Source: UBA7985 sp038141425
Lineage (GTDB): Bacteria; Pseudomonadota; Alphaproteobacteria; UBA7985
Assembly: GCA_038141425.1 (NCBI GenBank)
Contig: JAYQIC010000007.1
Span: forward strand, 248,001-312,000
Length of the DNA: 64,000 nt
Direction: 5' to 3'
Shown: one piece after another, positions 17,782 through 26,287 of the stretch
How the letters are laid out: every line of letters begins with the position of its first letter
Position numbering within the stretch: the stretch's first letter is position 1
The notes under the pieces: generated by a model
Seen by the model: the letters and a program-made list of their open reading frames with translations, nothing else
Databases searched by the model: none
Told to the model about the DNA's origin: nothing
Made by a program: the position numbers and the translations under genes

Positions 17782-18372
17782 ATGGCTCGTGATGATAACA
17801 GAGGCGGCGGTGGCCGCGGCGGTCGTGATCGCCGGAACAAGCGTGAGGATGATGGTCCGGAGCTGATTGAAAAGCTCGTCTTCATCAACCGCGTAGCCAA
17901 GGTTGTGAAGGGTGGTCGCCGGTTCGGTTTTGCTGCTCTGGTTGTGGTCGGCGACGGCAAGGGCCGCGTTGGTCAGGGCCACGGTAAGGCCAAGGAAGTG
18001 CCTGAGGCGATCCGCAAGGCAACCGAAGCCGCAAAGAAGTCCATGGTTCGTATCCCGCTCAAGGAAGGCCGGACCCTGCACCACGACGTTGAAGGCCGCT
18101 TCGGCGCCGGCAAGGTCGTGTTCCGCACGGCGCCTCCCGGGACCGGGATCATCGCAGGTGGTCCGTCGCGTGCCGTGATGGAAGCGCTGGGCGTGGCAGA
18201 CGTTGTTGCGAAGTCCAACGGTACCTCGAACCCCTACAACCTGGTACGGGCGACCATCGATGCGCTGCAGCGCACGCAGTCGCCGCGGCAGGTGGCACAG
18301 CGTCGCGGCATCAAGGTCGCCGACGTGCTGCAAATCGCTGATCAGGGTGAGGAGGCCATGGCCGAGGCCTGA
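17782..18372 (+). CDS. rpsE: 30S ribosomal protein S5
   Basis: The product is 196 residues. A Gly/Arg-rich N-terminus (DDNRGGGGRGGRDRRNKRED) precedes the conserved RFGFAALVVVGDGKGRVGQG and GTGIIAGGPSRAVMEALGV. S5 contributes to decoding fidelity and to the mRNA entry helicase site. Intact. Confidence 0.99.
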   Translation: MARDDNRGGGGRGGRDRRNKREDDGPELIEKLVFINRVAKVVKGGRRFGFAALVVVGDGKGRVGQGHGKAKEVPEAIRKATEAAKKSMVRIPLKEGRTLHHDVEGRFGAGKVVFRTAPPGTGIIAGGPSRAVMEALGVADVVAKSNGTSNPYNLVRATIDALQRTQSPRQVAQRRGIKVADVLQIADQGEEAMAEA

Positions 18373-18408
18373 GGGTCTGGGGTCGTGTCCGCTTAACGGA
18401 GAGAGACA

Positions 18409-18597
18409 ATGGCTGAAAACCGTATCCGCGTAACTCTGATGCGCTCCGCGATCAGCTGCACGGAAAAGCAGAGAGCAAACCTCGTGGGCCTGGGGCTGAA
18501 AAAGCGCCACCAGACCCGCGATCTGGAAGACACCCCTGCGGTGCGCGGCATGATCAATGTCGTCAAGCACATGGTGCAGGTCGAGGAAGCCGCCTGA
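18409..18597 (+). CDS. rpmD: 50S ribosomal protein L30
   Basis: The product is 62 residues, the normal size, with RVTLMRSAISCTEKQRANLV and RHQTRDLEDTPAVRGMINVV. It is a small 23S rRNA-binding protein in the usual place between rpsE and rplO. Confidence 0.98.
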   Translation: MAENRIRVTLMRSAISCTEKQRANLVGLGLKKRHQTRDLEDTPAVRGMINVVKHMVQVEEAA

Positions 18598-18674
18598 ACC
18601 GGGCTGGTTTCTGTTGTTGACGTCGAGTGCGTCCGGCCACGGTCGGGCGTGCGCAAGGCAAGGAAGATAAGACA

Positions 18675-19169
18675 ATGCGTTTGAATGAACTGCGCGACAA
18701 TCCGGGCGCGCTCAAGACCAAGAAGCGGGTCGGTCGTGGTATCGGCTCCGGCAAAGGCAAGACCGCCGGTCGCGGTCACAAGGGTCTGAAGGCACGCTCT
18801 GGTGCCTCCATCAACGGCTTTGAGGGCGGTCAGATGCCCCTGTACCGGCGTCTGCCGAAGCGGGGCTTCTCCAACCATCCGTTCAAGAAGGATCTGGTTG
18901 AGGTCAACGTCGGCCGCATTCAGCAGGCCGTGGACGCGGGCAAGCTGGACGCCAAGGCGACCGTCGATGCCGCAGCACTGATCGCTGCCGGCGTGATCCG
19001 TCGCGAGCGCGACGGCATTTCGCTGCTCAGCAATGGTGAGCTGAGCGCCAAGCTCGACCTGAACGTCTACCGCGCCTCCAAGGGCGCTGCAGAGGCTGTC
19101 GAGAAGGCGGGTGGCAGCCTCAAGACCGACTACGTCCCCAAGCGCAAGCGCGAGCGGGGCGGCAAGTAA
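18675..19169 (+). CDS. rplO: 50S ribosomal protein L15
   Basis: The product is 164 residues from ATG at 18675 (MRLNELRDNPGALKTKKRVG). The Gly-rich segment GRGIGSGKGKTAGRGHKGLK and GGQMPLYRRLPKRGFSN are diagnostic. An in-frame extension upstream overlaps the rpmD-rplO spacer and is not conserved. L15 is a late 50S assembly protein. Confidence 0.99.
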   Translation: MRLNELRDNPGALKTKKRVGRGIGSGKGKTAGRGHKGLKARSGASINGFEGGQMPLYRRLPKRGFSNHPFKKDLVEVNVGRIQQAVDAGKLDAKATVDAAALIAAGVIRRERDGISLLSNGELSAKLDLNVYRASKGAAEAVEKAGGSLKTDYVPKRKRERGGK

Positions 19170-19171
19170 AG

Positions 19172-19191
19172 CCGGCGTGACGACACGCCGG
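19172..19191. promoter_or_regulatory. Perfect hairpin after rplO
   Basis: CCGGCGTG (19172-19179) and CACGCCGG (19184-19191) form an 8-bp stem with an ACGA tetraloop, two bases after the rplO stop. CCGGCG further on could compete for pairing. There is no T run. It may limit readthrough into secY or protect the upstream mRNA end. Confidence 0.45.
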
Positions 19192-19333
19192 TGTTGAACC
19201 GGCGCTGTCGTTGGCTTATTTACCGGCAGACACGCATAAGCAACGAGGCTGGCGACGCGTCAGCCTTGTCTGTATCCGGGGCCTGTTAATCCGGATGGTC
19301 AGACGCACAACACGCAAGGGCGGGAGTGTTTGA

Positions 19334-20791
19334 ATGACATCTGCAGCTGAGCAGCTCGCGCAGAATTTTTCCTGGAGCACCTTCAGCAAGGCGCGGGACC
19401 TGCAGCAACGGCTGCTGTTCACCCTCGGCGCCCTGATCGTCTTCCGCTTCGGTATCTTCATCCCGCTGCCCGGGATCGACGTAGAGGTTTACCGCGCTGC
19501 CTATGGCGGTGACGATGATTCCGCGTTTCAGGCGCTGCTGCAGCAGATCAACCTGTTTGCTGGCGGTGCGCTGGAAAACCTGTCGATCTTCTCGCTGTCG
19601 ATTTTCCCGTACATCTCCGCATCGATCATCATGCAGCTGATGCGCACGGTGATCCCTGAGTTCGAGCGACTGCAGAAAGAGGGCGAGTCCGGTCGTCGTA
19701 AGATGAACCAGTATACCCGTTACCTGACTGTTATGATCGCGCTGTTTCAGGCGCTGGGGATCGCGGTGCTGCTGGAGAACTTCCCCGGCGTGGATCTGGT
19801 GATGAATGGTGGCTTTATCTTCCGCATTACCACCATGGTGACCCTGACCGGCGGTACAGTCTTCCTGATGTGGCTGGGTGAGCAGATCACGGCGCGCGGC
19901 GTTGGTAACGGTATCTCGCTGCTGATCTTTGCCGGTATCGTGGCTTCGATGCCGAGTGCGCTCTGGAACCTGCTGCGCAGCCTGCGTGAAGATGCGTCGG
20001 CGCTGCAGGCGCTGGGCGTCATGGGCATCCTGATCGTGTCGCTGGCGATGGTCGTGCTGATCGTCTACGTCGAGCGCGCGCAGCGTAAGGTGCCGATCCA
20101 GTACCCGAGCCGCACGGCTGGCAACAAACAGTTTCAGGGCCAGACTTCCTTCATCCCGATGAAGATCAACGCCGCCGGCGTGATCCCGGCGATCTTTGCC
20201 TCGACCATCGTGACCCTGCCGCTGTTGGGCGCCACCTTTGGTGACAGCCTCGCAGACAGCGCCAACCCGATCATGGCGGCTGTGGGCGCGGGCATGAACT
20301 GGTTCGCTGCCAACTTCCGTGCGGGCGAGTGGCCTTACCTGCTGCTGCTGGTAGCCTTCGTGGTGTTCTTCACGTTCTTCTACACCGCCATCGTCTTCAA
20401 CCCCGAAGACACGGCGCGCAACCTGAAGGAATACGGCGGCTTCATCCCGGGCGTTCGTCCGGGCAAGCAAACCGTGGCCTATCTGGATATCATCCTGTCG
20501 CGACTGACGCTGATCGGGGCATCCTATCTGGCCTTTGTGGTGGCCGTACCGGAGTTGGCGCGTGTCATTGTGCAGTCGAACTCGACCGGTTTGATCGTGC
20601 CGATCTTCCTTGGCGGTACATCGCTGCTCATCATGGTGACCGTGTCGATCGACTTCGTCAGCCAGGTGCAGACCCAGCTGATGGCCGCGCAGTACGAGAC
20701 GCTGCTCAAGCGCAACCAGCAAGCTGGTCGGACCAAGCGGCGGGATACCAAGTCCAGCCGTCGCTCCCGTCGCATCAAGCAAGACAAGTAA
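19334..20791 (+). CDS. secY: Protein translocase subunit SecY
   Basis: SecY forms the channel of the SecYEG translocon in the inner membrane. The product is 485 residues, some 40 longer than the usual 440-450, with about ten hydrophobic helices. Recognisable parts are GIFIPLPGIDVEVY, SIFPYISASIIMQLM, KMNQYTRYLTV and the cytosolic loop GGFIPGVRPGKQT. Extra length includes an acidic periplasmic insert (YGGDDDSAFQ) and a very basic C-terminal tail (RTKRRDTKSSRRSRRIKQDK). The gene is intact and follows rplO by 164 bases. Confidence 0.98.
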   Translation: MTSAAEQLAQNFSWSTFSKARDLQQRLLFTLGALIVFRFGIFIPLPGIDVEVYRAAYGGDDDSAFQALLQQINLFAGGALENLSIFSLSIFPYISASIIMQLMRTVIPEFERLQKEGESGRRKMNQYTRYLTVMIALFQALGIAVLLENFPGVDLVMNGGFIFRITTMVTLTGGTVFLMWLGEQITARGVGNGISLLIFAGIVASMPSALWNLLRSLREDASALQALGVMGILIVSLAMVVLIVYVERAQRKVPIQYPSRTAGNKQFQGQTSFIPMKINAAGVIPAIFASTIVTLPLLGATFGDSLADSANPIMAAVGAGMNWFAANFRAGEWPYLLLLVAFVVFFTFFYTAIVFNPEDTARNLKEYGGFIPGVRPGKQTVAYLDIILSRLTLIGASYLAFVVAVPELARVIVQSNSTGLIVPIFLGGTSLLIMVTVSIDFVSQVQTQLMAAQYETLLKRNQQAGRTKRRDTKSSRRSRRIKQDK

Positions 20792-20827
20792 ATCCTGCCG
20801 CGCCACGCGGGCGAAAGGTTCGGAACC

Positions 20828-21475
20828 ATGAACATTATTCTGCTCGGACCGCCGGGGGCCGGAAAGGGAACCCAGGCGAAAATGCTCGTCGCTGAACGGG
20901 GCATGGTGCAGTTGTCCACCGGCGATATGCTGCGCGCAGTCCGGGCTTCGGGTTCTGAACTGGGTGCGCGCTTCGGCGAGCTGATGGACCGCGGCGACCT
21001 GATCCCCGATGATATGATCATTGAGATGATCGACGCGCGGCTGGATGAGCCCGATTGCCGTAACGGTGCGATCTTCGACGGCTTTCCCCGCACCAGCGGG
21101 CAGGCTGCAGCGCTCGACGATATGCTTGAGCGTAAGAACCTGCCACTGCGCGCCGTGATCGAAATGACCGTCGACGAAGATGCGCTGGTCGAGCGGATCA
21201 CCGGTCGCTATTCGTGCGAGAACTGTGGCGCGGGTTACCACGACGTGTTCCAGCGGCCTGCGGCTGAGGGCGTGTGCGATGCCTGTGGCCATACCACCTT
21301 CAAGCGCCGTCCGGACGACAACGCGCAGACCGTGCGCGACCGCCTGACGGTCTATCGCCGTGACACGGCACCGATCATCCCGCACTACGAGGCTCAAGGC
21401 CTGATCCAGCGGGTGGACGGCATGGCGGACATCGACGACGTGCGCGCGGCAATCGCTGCGATCATGGATAACTGA
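20828..21475 (+). CDS. adk: Adenylate kinase, zinc-binding lid type
   Basis: Adk interconverts ATP plus AMP and 2 ADP. The product is 215 residues. The P-loop GPPGAGKGTQ is at residues 7-16, DGFPRTSGQAA lies in the core, and the lid carries CENCG and CDACG, two CxxC pairs that bind a structural zinc. The secY-adk-rpsM order is common in Alphaproteobacteria. Confidence 0.98.
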   Translation: MNIILLGPPGAGKGTQAKMLVAERGMVQLSTGDMLRAVRASGSELGARFGELMDRGDLIPDDMIIEMIDARLDEPDCRNGAIFDGFPRTSGQAAALDDMLERKNLPLRAVIEMTVDEDALVERITGRYSCENCGAGYHDVFQRPAAEGVCDACGHTTFKRRPDDNAQTVRDRLTVYRRDTAPIIPHYEAQGLIQRVDGMADIDDVRAAIAAIMDN

Positions 21476-21563
21476 GGGCCGGATCGGAGCCGGTGCGGGC
21501 GGCCCTTCGCTGGGCGCGGTGCAGGGCTTCGGAAATTGCGCCCGCGGATAACCGGTGGGGTCA

Positions 21564-21592
21564 TTGACAGTTTGTCAAGGGACTTCTAAACC
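21564..21592 (+). promoter_or_regulatory. Candidate promoter with overlapping palindrome upstream of rpsM
   Basis: TTGACA (21564-21569) matches a consensus -35 box. Seventeen bases later TAAACC (21587-21592) is a weak -10 box. The -35 lies within the inverted repeat TTGACA-gtt-TGTCAA (21564-21578), which could be an operator. It lies about 75 bases before rpsM and could drive rpsM-rpsK-rpoA-rplQ separately from the spc genes. Confidence 0.4.
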
Positions 21593-21667
21593 GTGCGCTA
21601 CACAAGTGGTAGTCTCGGGGTTCCGTGGCTGCCGCTTTGACTTTTGTGCTTAGTGAGGAGACCCAGT

Positions 21668-22036
21668 GTGGCTCGTATTGCAGGGGTAAACATCCCTACC
21701 GACAAGCGTGTACACATCGCTCTGACGTACATCCACGGCATCGGCAACACCAAGGCGAAGGAAATCACCACCGCCCTCGGTATTGACGAAATGTCCCGTG
21801 TGAATCAGCTCAGCGACGATCAGGTTGTAGCGATCCGTGAAAAGATCGATGCCGACTACCTCGTTGAAGGTGAACTGCGCACCCAGGTCCGCATGAACAT
21901 CAAGCGTCTGCAGGACATGAAGTGTTACCGCGGTCTGCGTCATCGTCGCAAACTGCCGGTCCGCGGACAGCGGACGCGTTGCAACGCCCGGACCCGCAAG
22001 GGCAAGGCCGTCGCAATCGCCGGTAAGAAGAAGTAA
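21668..22036 (+). CDS. rpsM: 30S ribosomal protein S13
   Basis: The product is 122 residues from GTG at 21668, giving (V)ARIAGVNIPTDKRVHIALTY, behind a GAGGAG ribosome-binding site. The C-terminal RGQRTRCNARTRKGKAVAI is conserved. S13 forms intersubunit bridges in the 30S head. Confidence 0.99.
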   Translation: MARIAGVNIPTDKRVHIALTYIHGIGNTKAKEITTALGIDEMSRVNQLSDDQVVAIREKIDADYLVEGELRTQVRMNIKRLQDMKCYRGLRHRRKLPVRGQRTRCNARTRKGKAVAIAGKKK

Positions 22037-22168
22037 GGACAGCCCCCGCGCATCTGGCGGCATCCCGGCGACGGGGTGGCGGGACCTGCGCTCGGATTGT
22101 CGGTTAATTTCGTTGATATGGCACCCGGTGGGACCGGTGCCGTGTAGAAACTTTGAAAGGATGTCCCA

Positions 22169-22558
22169 ATGGCACAGCCAAGTCGTGGTCTGCGTCGGCG
22201 CGAGCGGAAGAATATTACCAACGGCGTCGCACACGTAAATTCGACCTTCAACAACACGATCATCACGATCTCTGACGTGCAGGGTAACGTGATCTCCTGG
22301 TCTTCTGCTGGCGGGCAGGGGTTCAAGGGTTCGCGTAAGTCGACGCCCTACGCTGCGCAGGTGGCTGCAGAAGATGCAGGCCGCAAGGCGCAGGAGCACG
22401 GCATGAAGTCGCTGGACGTGAACGTGAAGGGCCCGGGTTCGGGCCGCGAGTCCGCCCTGCGTGCGCTGCAGGCGATTGGCTTCACCATTACCTCGATCCG
22501 TGACGTGACCCCCGTTCCTCACAACGGCTGCCGTCCACGGAAGCAGCGCCGGGTCTAA
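22169..22558 (+). CDS. rpsK: 30S ribosomal protein S11
   Basis: The product is 129 residues with GVAHVNSTFNNTIITISDVQ, SAGGQGFKGSRKSTPYAAQ and HNGCRPRKQRRV. S11 lies in the 30S platform. It follows rpsM by 132 bases and is intact. Confidence 0.99.
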   Translation: MAQPSRGLRRRERKNITNGVAHVNSTFNNTIITISDVQGNVISWSSAGGQGFKGSRKSTPYAAQVAAEDAGRKAQEHGMKSLDVNVKGPGSGRESALRALQAIGFTITSIRDVTPVPHNGCRPRKQRRV

Positions 22559-22678
22559 GGCCCACCGCGCTTTGATCCGCCGCCTCCTTTAAATGCGACG
22601 GATCCACACTACTTAAGCCGGATGACCCTTGGGCAAGGGGGTCCCCGGCACATCGACACAATAAGAGGTAACTGCCGC

Positions 22679-23695
22679 ATGCAGAGCAACTGGACGGACC
22701 TGATCAAGCCAACGGCTCTTGATGTCACCCCCGGGGATGAGCCGCTGCGCCAGGCAACCGTAGTCGCAGAACCGCTTGAACGAGGCTTTGGTCGTACGCT
22801 GGGTAATGCCCTGCGTCGGGTCTTGCTCTCATCGCTTCGCGGTGCCGCCGTGACGGCGATCCAGATCGACGGTGTCCTGCACGAGTTTTCGTCGATCGCT
22901 GGTGTCCGTGAGGACGTCACCGATATCATCCTGAACGTCAAGGCGCTGGCGCTGAAGCTGCACGCCGATGGCGCCAAGAAATTCCGCCTGCGCGGTCAGG
23001 GCCCGGGCGAAATCACCGCCGGCATGATCGACGGCGGCGCTGACCTCGAGATCATGAACCCGGATCTGGTGATCTGTACGCTCGACGACGGCGCGGTTCT
23101 GTCCATGGAAATCACCGTTGATCACGGTAAGGGCTACCGCCCGGCTGCGGCGAACCGGCCCGAAGACGCGCCGATCGGTCTGATCCCGGTCGACAGCCTG
23201 TTCTCGCCGATCAGCACCGTGTCGTACCAGGTCGAGAACACCCGTGTCGGTCAGCAGACCGACTACGACAAGCTCACCATGCAGGTTGAAACCAACGGCG
23301 CCGTGAACCCGGAAGACGCGCTGGCGCTTGGCGCGCGGGTTCTGCAGGATCAGCTGCAGCTGTTCATCAACTTCGAAGAGCCGAGCCAGAACGTGGCTCA
23401 GCAGCCAGAAGAAAACGCGCTGCCGTTTAACCGCAACCTGCTGCGCAAGGTCGACGAGCTGGAGCTGTCCGTGCGCTCGGCGAACTGCCTGAAGAACGAC
23501 AACATCGTCTACATCGGCGATCTGGTGCAGAAGACCGAAGCGGAAATGCTGCGCACGCCGAACTTTGGCCGGAAGTCGCTGAACGAGATCAAGGAAGTCC
23601 TGCTGCAGATGGGTCTGCACCTGGGCATGGAGATCCCGAACTGGCCGCCAGAGAATATCGAAGACCTCGCCAAGCGGCTGGAGGAGCCTTTCTAG
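22679..23695 (+). CDS. rpoA: DNA-directed RNA polymerase subunit alpha
   Basis: The product is 338 residues from ATG at 22679 (MQSNWTDLIKPTALDVTPGD). The N-terminal dimerisation domain has LERGFGRTLGNALRRVLLSS. The C-terminal domain, which contacts UP elements and activators, has ELSVRSANCLKNDNIVYIGD and NFGRKSLNEIKEVL. An upstream in-frame extension is not conserved. The stop codon is TAG. Confidence 0.99.
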   Translation: MQSNWTDLIKPTALDVTPGDEPLRQATVVAEPLERGFGRTLGNALRRVLLSSLRGAAVTAIQIDGVLHEFSSIAGVREDVTDIILNVKALALKLHADGAKKFRLRGQGPGEITAGMIDGGADLEIMNPDLVICTLDDGAVLSMEITVDHGKGYRPAAANRPEDAPIGLIPVDSLFSPISTVSYQVENTRVGQQTDYDKLTMQVETNGAVNPEDALALGARVLQDQLQLFINFEEPSQNVAQQPEENALPFNRNLLRKVDELELSVRSANCLKNDNIVYIGDLVQKTEAEMLRTPNFGRKSLNEIKEVLLQMGLHLGMEIPNWPPENIEDLAKRLEEPF

Positions 23696-23879
23696 GACAC
23701 CGCCGCTGTCAGCAGCGGGAAGACCAAACAAAGGGGGCGTCTGCACCCCCGCCTGTCGGGCCGCTCGCGGCGACAATGGGCAGAATGCAGGCCACTAAAC
23801 TGGAAAACCATGGGGTCTCGCAACAGGGGCCCCCAGGCGGCGCACAAGCGCCAACAACACATAGTTAAGGAGTTGTACC

Positions 23880-24317
23880 ATGCGGCATCGCATGTCGGGG
23901 CGTAAGCTCAACCGGACCAGCACTCACCGTAAGGCCATGTTTGCCAATATGGCGGCAGCGCTGATCAAGCACGAACAAATCAAAACCACCCTGCCTAAAG
24001 CCAAGGATCTGCGGCGCTACGTCGACCGCCTGATCACCCTGGGTAAGAAAGGCACGCTGGCTGCACGCCGTCAGGCACTCTCGCAGCTGCACAACGACGT
24101 TGCCATGGCTGGCAAGCTGTTCGACGAACTGGTAGCCCGCTACGAGAACCGCGATGGTGGCTACACCCGCGTGCTCAAGGCTGGTTTCCGCTACGGCGAC
24201 ATGGCGCCCATGGCCTTCATCGAGCTGGTAGACCGCGACCCCGACGCCAAGGGGCAGGATAGCGGCCCGACCATGTACGATGATGACGACGACGATTTCG
24301 ACGAAGACGACGAGTAA
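23880..24317 (+). CDS. rplQ: 50S ribosomal protein L17
   Basis: The product is 145 residues with MRHRMSGRKLNRTSTHRKAM and GGYTRVLKAGFRYGDMAPMA. The last 15 residues are almost all Asp and Glu (DDDDDDFDEDDE), an acidic tail not needed for the fold and unusual on a ribosomal protein. It closes the alpha cluster, 184 bases after rpoA. Confidence 0.98.
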   Translation: MRHRMSGRKLNRTSTHRKAMFANMAAALIKHEQIKTTLPKAKDLRRYVDRLITLGKKGTLAARRQALSQLHNDVAMAGKLFDELVARYENRDGGYTRVLKAGFRYGDMAPMAFIELVDRDPDAKGQDSGPTMYDDDDDDFDEDDE

Positions 24318-24350
24318 GCCCGCCGGTCCGCACGGACCCTCGGCTTTACA

Positions 24351-24938
24351 ATGAAAGCGCTTCGGCCTGCGGTGGGACTGCTGTCCCTCGCATTGGTGCT
24401 GGCGGGGATCGCCCTCTGGGCCTTTCAGGCCCCTCCACCACCCACAGAGCCCCTGCAAATAGGCGGCGATTTTACTCTGATCAGCGACACCGGTGAACCG
24501 GTGGATACGGCCGAGGCCTTTGCCGGACGGCCCATGCTGGTCACCTTCGGCTATACCTCCTGTCCTGACATCTGCCCCACGAGCCTGCTCGACATGGTTG
24601 TTGCCGCTGAGCAGACCGCTGTCGACGAAGCGCTGGTCTTTGTCAGCATCGACCCGTCCCGCGATACGCCAGAGACCCTCGCCGCCTATACCGCACTGTT
24701 TTCCGGCGATCTGACCGGGTTTACCGGCTCTCCTGAAGCGGTTGAGGCGGTCAAGGCCGACTGGGCTGTCTACGCAGCGCGGCATGACGATGAGGCCTTC
24801 AGCGATTATCTCATGGACCACACGTCGCTGATTTTTCTGACCGACGCCGACCACCGCGTGGTCGAGAGCTTCCGCAGCGGCACCCCACCGGAAGCACTGG
24901 CGTCGGCGATCGAGGCGCGGTTCAGCAGCAACGGCTGA
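24351..24938 (+). CDS. SCO1/SenC family copper chaperone
   Basis: SCO proteins deliver copper to the CuA site of cytochrome c oxidase. The product is 195 residues with one N-terminal membrane anchor (residues about 8-25) and a thioredoxin-like periplasmic domain. Copper ligands are Cys71 and Cys75 in FGYTSCPDICPTSL and the His of MDHTSLIFLTD. No oxidase genes are adjacent. Confidence 0.92.
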   Translation: MKALRPAVGLLSLALVLAGIALWAFQAPPPPTEPLQIGGDFTLISDTGEPVDTAEAFAGRPMLVTFGYTSCPDICPTSLLDMVVAAEQTAVDEALVFVSIDPSRDTPETLAAYTALFSGDLTGFTGSPEAVEAVKADWAVYAARHDDEAFSDYLMDHTSLIFLTDADHRVVESFRSGTPPEALASAIEARFSSNG

Positions 24939-24974
24939 GGCCCGCCGCCAACCCGGCCTTTCAATCCGGCTCTG

Positions 24975-26011
24975 CTAGCGTCTCCGCGACCAATCTCGAA
25001 GCGACTGCCCGATATCCCGCCCTGAGAGCCACGCCGACTGAACCCCGAGGAAGGGTGAGGCCGGCGGATTAAGCCAGTCGCCGGCGAGGCCCAGTCCGGT
25101 TTCAGGGTCGAACAGGCTCCGCTCTGGTGTTGTCGTACTCTCTGAGGCCGAGGTATCCGTGGCTTCAGCCCGGGCGTAGAGCCAGCGGTGGGCACGGGCG
25201 AAAATCACCCGGGGCAGGGTGGTGTCGAGGTGATAGGCCAACGCCGCAAGGAAGTCATCGACCACGGCTTCCTTGGGGTGATCGAGAAACTGCTCCGTGA
25301 TGTCCGGCGCGGCATGCAGCACCCAGCTTTCCTGTCCGCTGATCCGCTCGGGCTTGCTGTTGTTGCGCAAGGCGAATTCCAGCGGCTCTCCATCCAGCAC
25401 CATGGCGTCGTGGGGTGACGCAACCCGGCTTTCGAACGCAGCCATCACCGTCCAGACCGCACGCATGCGCACGGGGCGGTCGAACCACGCCGGGTCGACC
25501 CAGCCCGCGTTCAGGCCGGGCTGGAGCAAACGCTGTGCTTGCGCAGGGGGCAGGTCAGCAGAATGGCGTCAAACCGGCCCAGCGCCGTGCCGTCGGCGTC
25601 ATGTAAGTGCCAGCCGCCCTCGGGCGCACGTTCGACGCGGGCCACCTCGACCCGCTGCGCGATATCGAGCCCAGCGCCCAGACGCGCCGGGATCGCGTTC
25701 ATATCCGGGGTTCCGGTGAACAGCCGCAGGCCTTCTGGAAAGCCCAGCATGCTGCCCCACCAGCGCTGCAGCGCCGCACCCATCATCCAACGGCGCATGG
25801 CCCAGCGGAAGTCACCATCGGTCGCTGCAATCGCCGGCGCACCGTGGTCGAAGGCAAGCTCATCCCGCCGCCGCGTCGCGCAGCGCCCGCCGATGTTCCG
25901 TCCCTTGTCGAACAGCCGGACGGGCAGGCCTCTGTCCTGCCACAGGCGCGCGGCGGTCAGCCCGGCGATGCCGGTGCCGATGATGGCAAGGCGGGGCGAC
26001 TCAGCAGCCAT
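24975..26011 (-). CDS. FAD-dependent oxidoreductase, renalase/amine oxidase-like, frameshifted
   Basis: The N-terminus has an ADP-binding fold, LAIIGTGIAGLTAARLWQDR, then the second FAD motif KGRNIGGRCATRR, as in bacterial renalase-like proteins. The C-terminal part (TGLGLAGDWLNPPASPFLGV, ALSG-like WLSGRDIGQSL) completes the FAD site. The two halves are in different frames; the join is the run of five G at 25546-25550, where one missing base restores CPPAQAQRLLQPGLNAGW. ATG at 26011 (MAAESPRL) is preferred over an in-frame start at 26041. The substrate is unknown; related proteins oxidise reduced nicotinamide isomers. Confidence 0.8.
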
Positions 26012-26085
26012 CGTCGAATCTTGACCCTGTACCTGACGCAAAAAGACAATAATTCAGAGGCATAGGAAAAGCAGTTCACTTTCAG

Positions 26086-26117
26086 AATCATGTAATATAC
26101 GATGTTAGTACATGATT
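26086..26117. promoter_or_regulatory. 32-bp palindrome with perfect 9-bp arms (operator candidate)
   Basis: AATCATGTA at 26086-26094 and TACATGATT at 26109-26117 are perfect inverted copies around a 14-base AT-rich centre. It sits between divergent genes, 74 bases from the oxidoreductase start and about 170 from the lipoprotein start. A dimeric repressor site is likely. A short GGGC/GCCC hairpin followed by five T (26119-26139) lies right after it on the plus strand and could be a weak terminator. Confidence 0.5.
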
Positions 26118-26287
26118 CGGGCGCGACAGTGCCCTTTTTATTGATTTGATCACGGCCTGGTGTTCGCTGCTGTTGCGGACGGGGGACCGATGAGGAGGTT
26201 GCCCCCTCGGGTTTTCAAAGGGGCGCCTCGCAGTTCGACGGGGGTCAGGCCTTGAATTTGATCGGCCAATGGTTTCGCGGTGGTCCG

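Noticed and set aside
16678..18675. Open frame of about 660 codons on the minus strand opposite rplF to rpmD
   Set aside because: It spans several intact ribosomal protein genes and their spacers, so it is an antisense shadow from high GC content.
19286..21397. Open frame of about 700 codons on the minus strand opposite secY and adk
   Set aside because: Low-quality Gln/His/Arg-rich translation with no motifs; secY and adk are unmistakable on the plus strand.
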